Counted from the stretch's first letter, positions 31,015-41,793 are shown. The stretch: DNA of 64,000 nucleotides from Massilia sp. Root351 (GCF_001425045.1 NZ_LMDJ01000004.1:62322-126321), one strand, 5' to 3'. The notes: generated from the letters alone by a model not told the origin. A program made the numbers and translations.

Positions 31015-31805
31015 TGCGTAACGCAACCTTCACTACGGCGGCGCGCCTGGCCGCCGCGCTGGCGCTGTGCGCGCCGGTCTTTGCGTCATCCGCCGCGCAG
31101 GCCGCCTTGCCGGTGTACGGCTACGAAATCAAGCGCAGCTATCCGCACGACCCGCAAGCCTTCACGCAAGGCTTGCTGTTCCAGAACGGCATCCTGTACG
31201 AGAGCACCGGCCTGAACGGCCGCTCATCGGTACGCAAGGTGGCGCTGGAAACCGGCAAGGTGCTGCTCAAGACCGACATCCCGCCGCAATTCTTCGGCGA
31301 AGGCATCACGGCGGTGGGCAATGTCATCATCGGCCTGACGTGGACCAGCCAGACCGGCTTCATTTTCGACAGCGAAACCCTGCAGCTGAAGCAGACCTTC
31401 AGCTACCCCGGCGAAGGCTGGGCGCTGGCGACCGACGGCGAGCGCCTCTACATGAGCGACGGCACCGCCTACATCCGCGTGCTGGACCCGAAAACCATGC
31501 AGCAGACGCGCCGCATCCGCGTCACCGCCGACGGCGAGCCGGTCACGCAGATCAACGAGCTGGAGTGGGTGGAAGGGCAGATCTACGCCAACATCTGGCA
31601 AACCGACAAGATTGCCCGCATCGATCCGTTCAGCGGCCGCGTGCTCGGCTGGATCGACCTGAGCGGCCTGGCGGCCAAGGCTGGCATCGAAGCGGGCGGC
31701 GACAATGTCCTCAACGGGATCGCCTACGATAGCGCGAAGCGCCGCCTGTTTGTAACCGGAAAGCTATGGCCCAAGCTGTTTGAAATCGAGCTGAAACGCA
31801 AATAG
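31014..31805 (+). CDS. Glutaminyl-peptide cyclotransferase (bacterial beta-propeller type)
   Basis: 263 residues with a Sec signal peptide (about 1–29, ending AAQAA). Converts N-terminal Gln to pyroglutamate. YEIKRSYPHDPQAFTQGLL, LYESTGLNGRSSVRKV, GEGWALATDGERLYMSDG and NELEWVEGQIYANIW are blades of the plant/bacterial glutamine cyclotransferase family; FTQGLLF and the ESTG motif belong to the active site. The start overlaps the ruvB stop, so it is coupled to the ruv operon, probably by position rather than function. Periplasmic. Confidence 0.92.
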   Translation: MRNATFTTAARLAAALALCAPVFASSAAQAALPVYGYEIKRSYPHDPQAFTQGLLFQNGILYESTGLNGRSSVRKVALETGKVLLKTDIPPQFFGEGITAVGNVIIGLTWTSQTGFIFDSETLQLKQTFSYPGEGWALATDGERLYMSDGTAYIRVLDPKTMQQTRRIRVTADGEPVTQINELEWVEGQIYANIWQTDKIARIDPFSGRVLGWIDLSGLAAKAGIEAGGDNVLNGIAYDSAKRRLFVTGKLWPKLFEIELKRK

Positions 31806-32015
31806 CTATGTTGCAACAGGCGATAACACCTCGCCAACTCCGGCGCCGATTCGGCGGCGTGGCGCCTGTGGACGGGCTGCGACAGTAACTTTCGGTCGTA
31901 ACGAAGCGTCATTGAATGTTGCGGTGTGCAGGGTTAGGCTGCTAAATATTGCCTTGCGGTATCACAAGGCCAGCCCAGCCACTGCACCCTCTTCAGTTCG
32001 ATCGGACACCTCCCC
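31806..32015. other. Intergenic region before the DUF4214 gene
   Basis: 210 bases with no gene, no clear terminator with a T-tract and no strong consensus promoter. A TAAATA at 31943–31948 is the only A/T-rich box. No strong ribosome-binding site precedes the ATG at 32016. Confidence 0.4.
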
Positions 32016-33386
32016 ATGGACATTACCGTTCCCCGCCTCGTCAGCTTTTCCATGTCCTCCACGCTGGACCTCAGCCTGGGCTCGCGCAACCTGGCGCTGC
32101 GGGTGGACGCGCGCGATGAAGTCGGCGGCTCGGGCCCCGGCTGGGCGCAGGTCTGGATGCAGCAGGCGCCGCTGTCGCCGCTGGGGCCCAGCCAGGCCAT
32201 CGCCATCGGCTTGCCGGGCAGCGCCGACCCCTTGAGCGATGGCTCCTCCAGCCGTGTGTTCCCGCTCAGCACCGCCACGCCGCCTGGCGTCTACAGCGTC
32301 TACGAAGTGGAAGTCTTCGACCTGGCGGGCAATGTGCGCCACTACTTTGAAAGCGACCTGAAGGCCATGGGCTTCAACACCTCGGTCACGGTGACCGGCG
32401 GCGTGGCCGACACCACGGCGCCGGTGCTGACCGGGCTGGTGCTGCCCGGCGTGGTGGACCTGAGCAGCGGCGCCCAGCAGCTCAGCTTCACCGCCCACGC
32501 GCAGGACGGCGAGGGCGGCAGCGGCGTGGCTGGGGTGGACCTGTTCTTCGACCGCGACTTCTATCTCGACACCTTTACCGGTCCGGCGGTATCGATCGGC
32601 GGCTTCGTCGGCGGCAGCGACACCTTCTTCGACGGCACGCTGAACACGGCGGCCTACACCGGCACGCTGTCGGCCGAAACCGCGCTGGGCACCTACAACC
32701 TGTTGAGCGCCGTGGTCACCGATCAAAGCGGCAACTCGACCGAATACAGCGCGGTCCAGCTCGCGCTGATGGGCATCACCACCCAGTTCGTGGTGCAGGA
32801 CGGCACGGTGCAGGGCGCGCCGCCGCCCAGCCCGTCGCTGGTGCTGGGCAGCGCGGGCCTCGACGAAGTGAAGTACGCGAAGGCCAGCACCGAGTTCACG
32901 CTGCGCAAGTCCGCCGGCGGCTTCCTGGCCACCGACGGCCACGGCATCAGCGACGCGCTGGTCAACGTGGAGCGGGTGGTGTTCTCCGATCGCACCATCG
33001 GCCTGGATGTGGACGGCAACGCAGGCCAGGCCTACCGCCTGTACCAGGCCGCCTTCGACCGCCAGCCGGACCTGCCCGGCCTGGGCTTCTGGATTGCATC
33101 GCTCGACGCCGGCGTGGCGCTGCGCGACGTGGCCTCGTCCTTCCTGGGCAGCCCCGAGTACGCGCGGCTGTACGGCAGCGGGCAGTCCAACCAGCAATTC
33201 GTCACGGAGCTGTACCACAACATCCTGCACCGCGATCCGAAGCAGGCGGGGCTGGACTTCTGGGTGAACGCACTGGACAATGGCGCCATGCGTGCGCAGC
33301 TGCTGGTGGACTTCAGCGAAAGCCCGGAAAACATGGCGCAAGTCATCGGCACCATAGAGCACGGCATCGCCTATATTCCTTTTTAA
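32016..33386 (+). CDS. DUF4214-domain protein, probably type I secreted or cell-surface
   Basis: 456 residues without a Sec signal. The N-terminal two thirds hold two Ig/cadherin-like beta repeats ([20 protein letters not shown]… and [20 protein letters not shown]…), each with a conserved DxxGN motif at its end ([21 protein letters not shown]). A linker with [20 protein letters not shown] leads to two DUF4214 units ([21 protein letters not shown] and [18 protein letters not shown]). Such proteins in Burkholderiales commonly leave the cell through type I secretion using a C-terminal signal. No transporter is nearby. Function unknown; adhesion or S-layer association is inference. Confidence 0.85.
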   Translation: MDITVPRLVSFSMSSTLDLSLGSRNLALRVDARDEVGGSGPGWAQVWMQQAPLSPLGPSQAIAIGLPGSADPLSDGSSSRVFPLSTATPPGVYSVYEVEVFDLAGNVRHYFESDLKAMGFNTSVTVTGGVADTTAPVLTGLVLPGVVDLSSGAQQLSFTAHAQDGEGGSGVAGVDLFFDRDFYLDTFTGPAVSIGGFVGGSDTFFDGTLNTAAYTGTLSAETALGTYNLLSAVVTDQSGNSTEYSAVQLALMGITTQFVVQDGTVQGAPPPSPSLVLGSAGLDEVKYAKASTEFTLRKSAGGFLATDGHGISDALVNVERVVFSDRTIGLDVDGNAGQAYRLYQAAFDRQPDLPGLGFWIASLDAGVALRDVASSFLGSPEYARLYGSGQSNQQFVTELYHNILHRDPKQAGLDFWVNALDNGAMRAQLLVDFSESPENMAQVIGTIEHGIAYIPF

Positions 33387-33397
33387 GAAAGCAGTAC

Positions 33398-33886
33398 ATG
33401 CAAATTTGGGTGGACGCGGACGCTTGTCCGGCCGTGATCAAGGAGATCCTGTACCGGGTGGCCGAACGTACGCAGATGCAGGTCACCCTGGTGGCGAACC
33501 AGCTGATGCGGGTGCCGCCGTCGCGCTTCGTGCGCTCGGTGCAAGTGCCGTCCGGCGCGGACGTGGCGGACCAGGAAATCGTGCGCCTGCTGGCGCCGGG
33601 CGACCTGGTCGTCACGGCCGACATCCCGCTGGCGTCGGACGTGCTGAAGAAGGGCGGCCTGGCGCTCAATCCGCACGGCGAGTTCTACACCAATGACAAC
33701 ATCGCCCAGATGCTGACCATGCGCGCCTTCATGGAAGAACTGCGCAGCGGCGGCGTCGACACCGGCGGCCCGGCGCCATTCAGCCAGGCCGACAGCCGGA
33801 GTTTCGCCAACACGCTGGACCGCCACCTGGCCAAGGTGAGAGCCGCCGGCCTGCGCGGCGCCGGCCCGGCCCCGGCCCATCCTTAA
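33398..33886 (+). CDS. YaiI/YqxD family protein (UPF0178)
   Basis: 162 residues. [36 protein letters not shown] and [17 protein letters not shown] are family signatures; the conserved Asp residues suggest a PIN-like nuclease fold. Cellular role unknown. It starts 11 bases after the DUF4214 gene and its TAA directly abuts the stop codon of the convergent OmpA-family gene with no base between them. Confidence 0.93.
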   Translation: MQIWVDADACPAVIKEILYRVAERTQMQVTLVANQLMRVPPSRFVRSVQVPSGADVADQEIVRLLAPGDLVVTADIPLASDVLKKGGLALNPHGEFYTNDNIAQMLTMRAFMEELRSGGVDTGGPAPFSQADSRSFANTLDRHLAKVRAAGLRGAGPAPAHP

Positions 33887-34876
33887 TTACTGTTCCACCA
33901 GCTCCACGCGGCGGTTTTTGGCGCGCCCGGCCTCGCTGCCGTTGGACGCCACCGGCGCCAGGCTGGCCACGCCGCGCGCCAGCAGGCGCCTGGTGTCGAT
34001 CTTGTAGGTGCCACCCAGCGCAGCCACCACGGCTTCCGCGCGCTTTTGCGACAGCGTGCTGTTGGCTTCCAGGCTGCCCTGGTTGTCGGTGTGGCCGACG
34101 ATGGCCACCTTCAGCTGCTTGTTCTGCGTGAGCAGCTTGCCCATTTCGTCCAGCTGGGTCTTGGATTCCGGCCTGAGCCCGGCCTTGCCGGTGTCGAAGA
34201 ACACGCCGTACAGGGCGATCTTGCCCTCTGCGGCCAGGCCTTTGCCCAACTCGTCCGCGCTCACCGTGACGTTGCCGGCCTTCATTGCGCCCGATTCGAT
34301 CACCTGCAGGAAATAGGGGCTGCCGACGCCGTTGTCCTTCTGCGTGCTGGAGGCCGGCTGCACCGTGAGGATGGCCGTCACATTGCCTTCCGGCCGCGCC
34401 AGCTGCGCCACCAGGTAGCGCGGCGGGTAGTTGCCGTTCTCGCCCAGGCGGGTGATCGAGGAATAGCCGCCGACGAAGGCTTGCGGCTTTTCCGACCAGC
34501 TTGCCGCGTAGGCGCCCAGCTTCTGGCGGGCGCACTGTTCCGGCACGTCGCAGGCGTACAGGATCTTGAAGCGGCTGCGCTCCAGTGCCGCCTGGTAGCT
34601 GCGGAATACTTCCAGGTCGCCCACGCTGGCCGGCGCGACATAGTAGTAGTTATGGAACTTGCCTTCCAGCGGCATGCTCTTGCCGTCGCCCAGCGGCACC
34701 ACGGCCTGCTCGAAATTGATGCTGCCGGCGTTGGCCAGGATGGAGCCCTGGAAGCGGCTCAGCAGCGGGTAGTCGCTGGCGCCGGCCTTTTCCTTGTAGC
34801 TGCCGCCGGCGGCGCCGGCCAGCAGGGGCATGCAAACGGAGAGGGCGATCAGCGCGTGGCGGCGGACGGACGGCAT
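33887..34876 (-). CDS. OmpA family outer-membrane protein with DUF4892-like N-terminus
   Basis: 329 residues with a Sec signal peptide (about 1–23, ending GAAGG). The N-terminal domain (about 30–190) contains [16 protein letters not shown] and [12 protein letters not shown]. The C-terminal OmpA domain (about 210–325) binds peptidoglycan: [37 protein letters not shown] and KNRRVEL are clear. It is expected to tether outer membrane to cell wall. Stands alone on the minus strand; its upstream region faces the pqq operon. Confidence 0.9.
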   Translation of the reverse strand: MPSVRRHALIALSVCMPLLAGAAGGSYKEKAGASDYPLLSRFQGSILANAGSINFEQAVVPLGDGKSMPLEGKFHNYYYVAPASVGDLEVFRSYQAALERSRFKILYACDVPEQCARQKLGAYAASWSEKPQAFVGGYSSITRLGENGNYPPRYLVAQLARPEGNVTAILTVQPASSTQKDNGVGSPYFLQVIESGAMKAGNVTVSADELGKGLAAEGKIALYGVFFDTGKAGLRPESKTQLDEMGKLLTQNKQLKVAIVGHTDNQGSLEANSTLSQKRAEAVVAALGGTYKIDTRRLLARGVASLAPVASNGSEAGRAKNRRVELVEQ

Positions 34877-35163
34877 GGCTTTTCCTTTTCAAAAGAACAA
34901 CACGGGAATATAGGCGTTTTGGGCTGTTCGCCGCGCACGCCTGAGTTGTCCCACGCGCGGTTCCGCTCTGTTGTTCCACTCAGTTGTTCCGCTCAACTGA
35001 TCCATTCTGCAACACCTGTCTCAACACGGCTCGTTGTGGCACGGCGCACAGGTGCCGTGCACGGCGCGAGGCCGCACGGCACGGAAGTTGCGAGGGTAGG
35101 GATGAACGTCCCGGGGCGCACGCTTCGGGGCTTCAATCCACTCATATACCCAAGGAGACTGTC
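34877..35163. promoter_or_regulatory. Divergent control region between the OmpA-family gene and pqqA
   Basis: 287 bases. Contains near-repeated GTTGTTCC motifs (34970–34989) and several GC-rich inverted repeats, including CACGGC…GCCGTG around 35040–35058. CAAGGAGAC before 35164 is the pqqA ribosome-binding site. No near-consensus promoter is visible, which suggests activator control. Confidence 0.4.
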
Positions 35164-35238
35164 ATGCAATGGAGCAAACCCGAATTCATCGACTTCCGTT
35201 TCGGCTTCGAAATCACGCTGTACGTTTTTAATCGCTAA
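35164..35238 (+). CDS. pqqA: PQQ precursor peptide PqqA
   Basis: 24-residue ribosomally made precursor ([20 protein letters not shown], then VFNR). Glu16 and Tyr20 in the EITLY motif are the residues cross-linked by PqqE and become the pyrroloquinoline quinone skeleton. The ATG has an AAGGAGA site. First gene of pqqABCDE. Confidence 0.97.
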   Translation: MQWSKPEFIDFRFGFEITLYVFNR

Positions 35239-35244
35239 GGCTGG

Positions 35245-35276
35245 CCGCAGCCGCCGGCTTCGGGCGGCGGCTGCGG
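35245..35276 (+). promoter_or_regulatory. Hairpin between pqqA and pqqB
   Basis: A perfect 11-bp GC-rich stem (CCGCAGCCGCC / GGCGGCTGCGG) with a 10-base loop and no T-tract. Located right after pqqA, it probably protects or partly terminates the transcript so that the peptide precursor is made in excess over the enzymes. Confidence 0.75.
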
Positions 35277-35293
35277 CGCCGATCGGACGCATC

Positions 35294-36214
35294 ATGAAAA
35301 TTATCGTACTCGGCTCGGCGGCGGGCGGCGGTTATCCGCAGTGGAACTGCAATTGCCGCAACTGCGACGGCCTGCGCCGGGGCGCCATCCGCAGCCGCGC
35401 GCGCACCCAGTCGTCCATCGCGATCTCGGCCAACGGCAGCGACTGGCTGCTGGTCAACGCATCGCCCGACATCCTGGCGCAGATCCGCGCCACGCCTGCC
35501 TTGCAGCCGGCCCGCGCGGCGCGCGACAGCGGCATCGCCGCCGTGCTGCTGATGGACGCGCAGGTGGACCACACGACCGGCCTGATGATGCTGCGCGAGG
35601 GGCGGCCGATCCCGCTGTACTGCAGCGCGCCCGTGTGGCAGGACCTGCAGGGCGGCTACCCGCTGGCGAAGGTGCTGGGACATTACTGCGGCGTGCAATG
35701 GCGCGAGCTGGCCGTTGCGCGCGGCGAGCCCTGCAGCTTCGCGGTGCCGCAGCTGGAGGGCATCCGTTTCACGGCCGTGCCGCTCGACAGCAAGGCGCCG
35801 CCTTATTCGCCGCACCGCGAGCAGCCGCAGCCGGGCGACAACATCGGCCTGCTGGCGCACGACCTGCTCACCGGCAAAAAGCTGTTCTACGCGCCCGGCC
35901 TGGGCGCCGTCGCGCCATTGACCGCTGCCGCCATGCGCGAAGCCGACTGCCTGCTGGTGGACGGCACGTTCTGGACCGAGGACGAGATGATGGCGCAGGG
36001 CTTCTCCGGCAAGCCCGCCGCCGCCATGGGCCACCTGCCGCAGTCCGGCGCCGGCGGCATGATGGAGGTGCTGGACGGCTTGCCGGCCAGCCGCAAGATC
36101 CTCATCCACATCAACAACACCAACCCCATCCTCGATGAAGACTCGCCGCAGCACGCCATCATGCGCGGGCGCGGCATCGAGCTGGCCTACGACGGCATGG
36201 AGATACTGCTATGA
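35294..36214 (+). CDS. pqqB: PQQ biosynthesis protein PqqB
   Basis: 306 residues, metallo-beta-lactamase fold. [19 protein letters not shown] followed by [16 protein letters not shown] and [10 protein letters not shown] are family hallmarks. PqqB is an iron-dependent hydroxylase acting on the Glu–Tyr intermediate. The very long open frame upstream is not coding; the ATG at 35294 is the family start. Ends with an ATGA overlap with pqqC. Confidence 0.96.
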   Translation: MKIIVLGSAAGGGYPQWNCNCRNCDGLRRGAIRSRARTQSSIAISANGSDWLLVNASPDILAQIRATPALQPARAARDSGIAAVLLMDAQVDHTTGLMMLREGRPIPLYCSAPVWQDLQGGYPLAKVLGHYCGVQWRELAVARGEPCSFAVPQLEGIRFTAVPLDSKAPPYSPHREQPQPGDNIGLLAHDLLTGKKLFYAPGLGAVAPLTAAAMREADCLLVDGTFWTEDEMMAQGFSGKPAAAMGHLPQSGAGGMMEVLDGLPASRKILIHINNTNPILDEDSPQHAIMRGRGIELAYDGMEILL

Positions 36215-36903
36215 ACATGGCGCCCCGCTGGGATCCGCTCACTTTCCAGGCGCAATTGCTGGCCAAGGAAACGCACTACCACATCCACCATCCCTTCAAT
36301 GTGCGGATGCAGGAAGGCAGCCTGACCCCGGAGCAGCTACGCGGCTGGGTGGCCAACCGCTTCTACTACCAGATCCGCATTCCGCAGAAGGACGCCGCCA
36401 TCCTGGCCAACTGCCCGGACCGCGAAACGCGCCGCCGCTGGCTGCTGCGCATCCTCGACCATGACGGCTGGGGCGACAACGAGGGCGGCATCGAAGCCTG
36501 GTCCCGGCTGGGCGAAGCGGTCGGCATTGCGCGCGCCGAACTGTGGTCGCTGCAGCACGTGCTGCCCGGCGTGCGCTTCGCGGTGGACGCCTACGTCAAC
36601 TTCGCGCGCCAGGCGTCGTGGCAGGAGGGCGTGTGCTCATCGCTGACCGAGATGTTCGCGCCCCGTATCCACCAGGACAGGCTGGCCAGCTGGCCGCGCA
36701 ACTACCCGTGGATAGACCCGGCCGGCCTGCACTACTTCCGCAGCCGGATTTCGCTGGCCGAGCGCGACGTGGAGCACGGCTTGCAGGTGACGCTGGCGCA
36801 TTTCGTCACGCGCCCGCAGCAGGAGCGCGCGCTGGAGATACTGCAATTCAAGCTCGATGTGCTGTGGTCGATGATGGATGCGATCGACCGCGCCTACGGC
36901 TAG
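36211..36903 (+). CDS. pqqC: Pyrroloquinoline-quinone synthase PqqC
   Basis: 230 residues. Cofactor-free oxidase that performs the final ring closure and eight-electron oxidation. Active-site helices are clear: [44 protein letters not shown], and [15 protein letters not shown]. Length is normal for a stand-alone PqqC. Translationally coupled to pqqB by a 4-base overlap. Confidence 0.97.
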   Translation: MNMAPRWDPLTFQAQLLAKETHYHIHHPFNVRMQEGSLTPEQLRGWVANRFYYQIRIPQKDAAILANCPDRETRRRWLLRILDHDGWGDNEGGIEAWSRLGEAVGIARAELWSLQHVLPGVRFAVDAYVNFARQASWQEGVCSSLTEMFAPRIHQDRLASWPRNYPWIDPAGLHYFRSRISLAERDVEHGLQVTLAHFVTRPQQERALEILQFKLDVLWSMMDAIDRAYG

Positions 36904-36922
36904 TCAACCAAGTGAGGCAAGC

Positions 36923-37186
36923 ATGGAAACGATGACCAGTCAGCCCCGGCTTTCGCGGATGTTCCGCCTGCAGTGGGAAGAGGCGCAGGGCGCCTATGTG
37001 CTGCTGTACCCGGAGGGTATGGTGAAGCTGAACGGCAGCGCGGCCGAGATCCTCAAGCGCTGCGACGGCCGCAGCGCCTTGCCGGACATCGTGGCGCAGC
37101 TGGAGCAAGCCTTCAACGCCAGCGGGCTGGCGGCGGACGTGCAGGCCTTCGTGGCCGATGCGCGGCAGCGGGGCTGGCTTGTCTGA
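36923..37186 (+). CDS. pqqD: PqqA-binding chaperone PqqD
   Basis: 87 residues from the ATG at 36923, which has TGAGG upstream. A RiPP recognition element that binds PqqA and presents it to PqqE. MFRLQWEEAQGAYVLLYPEG, VKLNGSAAEILKRCDG and a C-terminal helix match the family. Separate from pqqC here, not fused as in some Methylobacterium. Overlaps the start of pqqE. Confidence 0.94.
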   Translation: METMTSQPRLSRMFRLQWEEAQGAYVLLYPEGMVKLNGSAAEILKRCDGRSALPDIVAQLEQAFNASGLAADVQAFVADARQRGWLV

Positions 37187-38369
37187 GGCGGCCACCCGGC
37201 AGGCTGGCGACGCACCGGTGGCGCCTGTGGCGCCGCCCTTGTGGTTGCTGGCCGAGCTGACCTACCGCTGCCCGCTGCATTGCGCGTTCTGCTACAACCC
37301 GGTGGACTACGCGCGCAACCGCGCGGAGCTGACGACCGAACAGTGGCTGGACGTGCTGCGCCAGGGGCGCGAGCTGGGCGCCGCGCAGCTGGGCTTCTCG
37401 GGCGGCGAACCGCTGCTGCGCGATGACCTGGAACTGCTGGTGGCCGAGGGGCGCCGGCTGGGCTACTACACCAACCTGATCACGTCCGGCATAGGCTTGA
37501 CCGAGGAGCGCCTGCGCCGCCTGTCGGAGGCGGGCCTGGACCACATCCAGCTGTCGTTCCAGGATTCCACGCGCGAGATGAACGACTTCCTCAGCAGCAC
37601 CCGCACCTACGAGCTGAAGTCGCGCGTGGCGGCGCTGATCAAGCGTTTCGAGTATCCGATGGTGCTGAACGTGGTGCTGCACCGCTTCAATCTCGACCAT
37701 GTGGACCGCATCATCGACATGGCGCTGGCGATGGGGGCGGAATACCTGGAGCTGGCCAACACGCAGTATTACGGCTGGGGCCTGGTGAACCGCGCCCAGC
37801 TGATGCCGACGCAGGAGCAGCTGCGCAGGGCAGAGGCGGTGGTGGAGCGCTATCGCGAGCGGGTCGGCGACCGTTTGCGCATCCTGTTCGTGGTGCCGGA
37901 TTATTTCGAGGGCAGGCCCAAGGCCTGCGTGAACGGCTGGGGCTCGATGTTCATGGCGGTGGCGGCGGACGGCGCCGCGCTGCCGTGCCATGCGGCGCGC
38001 AGCATCCCGGGGCTGGCGTTCCCGCACGTGGCGCAGACCGGCCTGCGCGACATCTGGTACCACAGCGAGGCGTTCAACAAGTTTCGGGGCGACGCGTGGA
38101 TGCAGGAGCCGTGCCGCAGCTGCGAGGACAAGCACAAGGACTTCGGCGGTTGCCGCTGCCAGGCGCTGGCGCTGGCCGGCGACGCGGCCGGCACGGACCC
38201 GGTGTGCGCCAAGTCGCCCCGGCACGGCGAGCTGAAACAGATCGTGGTGCACGCCCACCGCGCGCAGGCGGCGGGCACGCTGCAGCCGCTGGTGTTCCGT
38301 AGCGACGCGAATTCGCTGCGGCTGTCGGAACCGCTGCCGGCGCCCGAGCCGGAGCAGCAGCCGGTCTAG
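37158..38369 (+). CDS. pqqE: PqqA peptide cyclase PqqE (radical SAM)
   Basis: 403 residues if the ATG at 37158 is used (29-base overlap with pqqD); a TTG at 37179 is an alternative with an 8-base overlap. Forms the Glu–Tyr carbon bond in PqqA. The radical SAM cluster CPLHCAFC is at about 38–45, followed by GFSGGEPLLR. The SPASM domain has its cysteines in CVNGWGSMF, LPCHAA, CRSCEDKHKDFGGCRC and near DPVCAKS. Last gene of the operon; no pqqF protease gene follows. Confidence 0.96.
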   Translation: MRGSGAGLSEAATRQAGDAPVAPVAPPLWLLAELTYRCPLHCAFCYNPVDYARNRAELTTEQWLDVLRQGRELGAAQLGFSGGEPLLRDDLELLVAEGRRLGYYTNLITSGIGLTEERLRRLSEAGLDHIQLSFQDSTREMNDFLSSTRTYELKSRVAALIKRFEYPMVLNVVLHRFNLDHVDRIIDMALAMGAEYLELANTQYYGWGLVNRAQLMPTQEQLRRAEAVVERYRERVGDRLRILFVVPDYFEGRPKACVNGWGSMFMAVAADGAALPCHAARSIPGLAFPHVAQTGLRDIWYHSEAFNKFRGDAWMQEPCRSCEDKHKDFGGCRCQALALAGDAAGTDPVCAKSPRHGELKQIVVHAHRAQAAGTLQPLVFRSDANSLRLSEPLPAPEPEQQPV

Positions 38370-38381
38370 CGCACGGCTGCC

Positions 38382-38831
38382 TTACTCCTGGCGCAGCCAG
38401 GTCTGCGAGCGGCCGAACATCGGCACGCCGACGTAGCCGCGCACCTTCAGCTTCTTGCCGCCGTCGGCCAGTTCCATCTTGCTCTTGTAGACTTTGCCGT
38501 CTTCCGGATCGACGATCTCGCCGCCGGTATAGGCGTCGCCATCTTTCTTCAGGCCGGTCAGCAGCTGCATGCCGATGATGGGCTGGTCCTTGCGCGCGTC
38601 GGTGCACTTGTCGCACTTGGGATTCTGTTCCTGGTCCGGGGCGCGGAACAGCTTCTCGATTTTGCCTTGCAATACGCCGTTGCTCTCGCTGATGCGGATC
38701 AGCGCTTTCGGCTTGCCGCTTACGTCGTCGATATTCTTCCACAGGCCGACCGGCGAGGCGTCATTGGCGAAGGCGGGGGCCATGGCCATGATGGCGGCGG
38801 CGAAGGCGCCGGTGTTGATCCAGTTGCGCAT
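38382..38831 (-). CDS. DUF2147 periplasmic protein
   Basis: 149 residues with a Sec signal (about 1–22, ending AFAND). PVGLWKNIDDVSGKPKALIRI is the family start, and KCDKCTDARKDQPIIGMQLL and GGEIVDPEDGKVYKSKMEL are conserved core strands. The fold is a small lipocalin-like barrel. Biological role not known. Convergent with pqqE, 12 bases away. Confidence 0.9.
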   Translation of the reverse strand: MRNWINTGAFAAAIMAMAPAFANDASPVGLWKNIDDVSGKPKALIRISESNGVLQGKIEKLFRAPDQEQNPKCDKCTDARKDQPIIGMQLLTGLKKDGDAYTGGEIVDPEDGKVYKSKMELADGGKKLKVRGYVGVPMFGRSQTWLRQE

Positions 38832-38911
38832 AAGGTTGTCTCCAGGGTTATATTTGTCTGGCGAGTGTAGCGGTAAAAAATAGAGTAGTCGTTCGATTTT
38901 TCACGAGGACG

Positions 38912-38937
38912 AAAAAAAGCCGGCGCGAGGCCGGCTT
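38912..38937 (-). terminator. Terminator of valS
   Basis: On the minus strand AAGCCGG…CCGGCTT forms a 7-bp stem followed by a run of T, 20 bases after valS. Confidence 0.85.
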
Positions 38938-38956
38938 GCGGGGGAGTGCGGCGGGC

Positions 38957-41755
38957 TTAGGCTGGCAGCTTGGCCAGCTGTTCGCGCATCTTCTCGATGG
39001 TGGCGGTGAAGTTGGCCAGGCGTTCCTTCTCCTGCGCCACCACGGCCGCGGGCGCGCGCGCCACGAAGCTTTCGCTGGACAGCTTGGTGCTGGCCTTGGC
39101 GATTTCCGCGTCGATGCGGGCGATTTCCTTCGACAGGCGCTCGCGCTCGGCCGCCACGTCGATTTCCACTTTCAGCATCAGCTTGGTGGTGCCGACGATG
39201 GACACGGCCGCCGTGGTTTCCGGCAGCGCGTCGACGATGGCCACGTCGGCCAGCTTGCCCAGCGCCTGGATGTACGGCGCGTACACGGCCAGGCGAGCCT
39301 TGTCCTGCGGCGACGACGCTTCCACGATCAGCGGCACGCGCAGCGACGGCGCCAGCTTCATTTCGCCGCGCAGGTTGCGGGTGGCGTCGGTCAGCGTTTT
39401 CAGCTCGCCCATCCAGGCTTCGGCCGCTTCGTCGATGTTGGCCAGGTTCGGCAGCGGGTATTGCTGGGTCATGATTGATTTGCCCGCGCTGTCCTTGCCG
39501 GCCAGCGGCGCCACGGCCTGCCACAGTTCCTCGGTCACGAACGGGATGATCGGGTGCGCCATGCGCAGCACCACTTCCAGTACGCGCAGCAGCGTGTGGC
39601 GGGTGGCGCGCTGCTGGCCTTCGGTGCCGTTCTGGACCTGCACCTTGGCCAGCTCCAGGTACCAGTCGCAGTACTCGTCCCACACGAACTTGTAGATGGT
39701 GCTGGCGATGTTGTCGAAGCGGTAGTCTTCGAAGCCCTTCACCACGTCCGCCTCGGCCTTCTGCAGCAGCGAGATGATCCACTTGTCGGCCTGCGACAGG
39801 TCCGCATCGCTGGCGCTGCAATCCTTGCCCTCGGTGTTCATCATCACGAAGCGGGTGGCGTTCCACAGCTTGTTGCTGAAGTTGCGGTAGCCTTCGCAGC
39901 GGCCCAGGTCGAAGTTGATGTTGCGGCCCAGCGAGGCGTAGGACGCCATCGTGAAGCGCACCGCGTCGGTGCCGTAGGCGGCGATGCCTTCCGGAAACTC
40001 CTTGCGGGTGGCCTTGGCGATCTTCTCGGCCGTTTTCGGGTTCATCAGGCCGGTGGTGCGTTTTTCCACCAGCGCGTCGATGCCGATGCCGTCGATCAGG
40101 TCGATCGGGTCGAGTGTGTTGCCCTTGGACTTGGACATCTTCTGGCCCTGCGAATCGCGCACCAGGCCGTGCACGTACACGGTGTTGAACGGCACCTTGC
40201 CGGTGAAGTGCGCGGTCATCATGACCATGCGCGCGACCCAGAAGAAGATGATGTCGAATCCGGTCACCAGCACGGACGACGGCAGGAAGGCCTTCAGGTC
40301 AGGCGTTTCTTCCGGCCAGCCCAGGGTGGAGAAGGGCACCAGCGCGGACGAGAACCAGGTGTCGAGCACGTCGCTGTCGCGGCGCAGGGCGCCGGTGCTG
40401 CCGGCCGCCTGCTGCTTGGCCACGGCTTCGGCTTCGGTGCGCGCCACGAAGATGTTGCCCTGCTCGTCGTACCATGCAGGGATCTGGTGGCCCCACCACA
40501 GCTGGCGCGAAATGCACCAGTCCTGGATGTTGTTGAGCCACTGGTTGTAGGTGGTGCTCCAGTTTTCCGGCACGAATTTGATCTCGCCGCTGGCCACTTT
40601 TTCCAGCGCCACGTCGGTGATCGACTTGCCCGGGTTGAAAGTGCCTTCAGGGGCCGGCTTGCTCATGGCGACGAACCACTGGTCGGTCAGCATCGGTTCG
40701 ATGACCACGCCGGTGCGGTCGCCGCGCGGCACCATCAGCTTGTGCGGCTTGACCTGCTCCAGCAGGCCTTGCGCGTCCAGGTCGGCCACGATCTGCTTGC
40801 GGGCGGCGAAGCGGTCCATGCCCTGGTAGGCGGCCGGCGCGTTGTCGGCGATCTTCGCGTCCAGCGTCAGGATGGTGATCATTTCCAGCTTGTGGCGCTG
40901 GCCGACGGCGTAGTCGTTGAAGTCGTGCGCAGGGGTGATCTTCACGCAGCCGGTGCCGAAGGCCTTGTCCACGTAGGAGTCGGCGATGACGGGGATCTCG
41001 CGGTCGCACAGCGGCAGCTTGAGCATCTTGCCCACCAGCGCTTGGTAGCGCTCGTCGGTCGGGTCCACGGCCACGGCCACGTCGCCCAGCATGGTTTCAG
41101 GACGGGTGGTGGCCACGGTCAGCGAGCCGCTGCCATCGGCCAGCGGGTACTTGATGTACCACATCGAACCGTCTTCCTCTTCCGACACCACTTCCAGGTC
41201 GGACACTGCGGTGCCCAGCACCGGGTCCCAGTTGACCAGGCGCTTGCCGCGGTAGATCAGGCCCTGTTCGAACAGGCGCACGAACACTTCGGACACCACT
41301 TTCGAGCGCGGCTCGTCCATGGTGAAGTATTCGCGGGCCCAGTCAGGGGAGGTGCCCATGCGGCGCATCTGGCCGGTGATGGTGGAACCGGATTTCTCTT
41401 TCCACTCCCAGACTTTTTCGATGAACTTTTCACGGCCCAGGTCATGGCGCGAAATCTTCTGCGCGTCCAGCTGGCGCTCCACCACGATCTGGGTGGCGAT
41501 GCCGGCGTGGTCGGTGCCCGGGATCCAGGCGGTGTTATGGCCCAGCATGCGATGGTAGCGGGTCAGGCCGTCCATAATGGTCTGGTTGAACGCGTGGCCC
41601 ATGTGCAGCGTGCCGGTCACGTTCGGCGGCGGCAGCTGGATGCTGAAGGAAGGCTTGGACAGGTCGAGGGAGGCGGCGTAGTAACCGCGCTTCTCCCACT
41701 CGCTGCGCCAGAACTGTTCAATGTCGGCGGGCTCGAAAGACTTGGCTAATTCCAT
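38957..41755 (-). CDS. valS: Valyl-tRNA synthetase
   Basis: 932 residues, class [18 protein letters not shown] (about 43–60) includes the HIGH site; KMSKSKGN is near 537. The editing domain between them has [15 protein letters not shown] and [16 protein letters not shown]. An anticodon domain and a C-terminal coiled coil (about 865–930) with many charged residues complete the protein. Monocistronic, with its promoter facing the hydrolase gene. Confidence 0.98.
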   Translation of the reverse strand: MELAKSFEPADIEQFWRSEWEKRGYYAASLDLSKPSFSIQLPPPNVTGTLHMGHAFNQTIMDGLTRYHRMLGHNTAWIPGTDHAGIATQIVVERQLDAQKISRHDLGREKFIEKVWEWKEKSGSTITGQMRRMGTSPDWAREYFTMDEPRSKVVSEVFVRLFEQGLIYRGKRLVNWDPVLGTAVSDLEVVSEEEDGSMWYIKYPLADGSGSLTVATTRPETMLGDVAVAVDPTDERYQALVGKMLKLPLCDREIPVIADSYVDKAFGTGCVKITPAHDFNDYAVGQRHKLEMITILTLDAKIADNAPAAYQGMDRFAARKQIVADLDAQGLLEQVKPHKLMVPRGDRTGVVIEPMLTDQWFVAMSKPAPEGTFNPGKSITDVALEKVASGEIKFVPENWSTTYNQWLNNIQDWCISRQLWWGHQIPAWYDEQGNIFVARTEAEAVAKQQAAGSTGALRRDSDVLDTWFSSALVPFSTLGWPEETPDLKAFLPSSVLVTGFDIIFFWVARMVMMTAHFTGKVPFNTVYVHGLVRDSQGQKMSKSKGNTLDPIDLIDGIGIDALVEKRTTGLMNPKTAEKIAKATRKEFPEGIAAYGTDAVRFTMASYASLGRNINFDLGRCEGYRNFSNKLWNATRFVMMNTEGKDCSASDADLSQADKWIISLLQKAEADVVKGFEDYRFDNIASTIYKFVWDEYCDWYLELAKVQVQNGTEGQQRATRHTLLRVLEVVLRMAHPIIPFVTEELWQAVAPLAGKDSAGKSIMTQQYPLPNLANIDEAAEAWMGELKTLTDATRNLRGEMKLAPSLRVPLIVEASSPQDKARLAVYAPYIQALGKLADVAIVDALPETTAAVSIVGTTKLMLKVEIDVAAERERLSKEIARIDAEIAKASTKLSSESFVARAPAAVVAQEKERLANFTATIEKMREQLAKLPA

Positions 41756-41787
41756 GATGTTGGGCTGTGTTGTAGGCGAAAACGACC

Positions 41788-41793
41788 ATTATA
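41788..41793 (-). promoter_or_regulatory. -10 box of the valS promoter
   Basis: A TATAAT on the minus strand, 33 bases before the valS ATG. The -35 region is weak. Confidence 0.5.

Noticed and set aside
34046..35293. Long in-frame extension upstream of pqqB
   Set aside because: Antisense to the OmpA-family gene and runs through pqqA; pqqB starts at its conserved [13 protein letters not shown].
39554..41749. 731-codon plus-strand frame opposite valS
   Set aside because: Antisense shadow of a well-conserved synthetase, same skewed composition.
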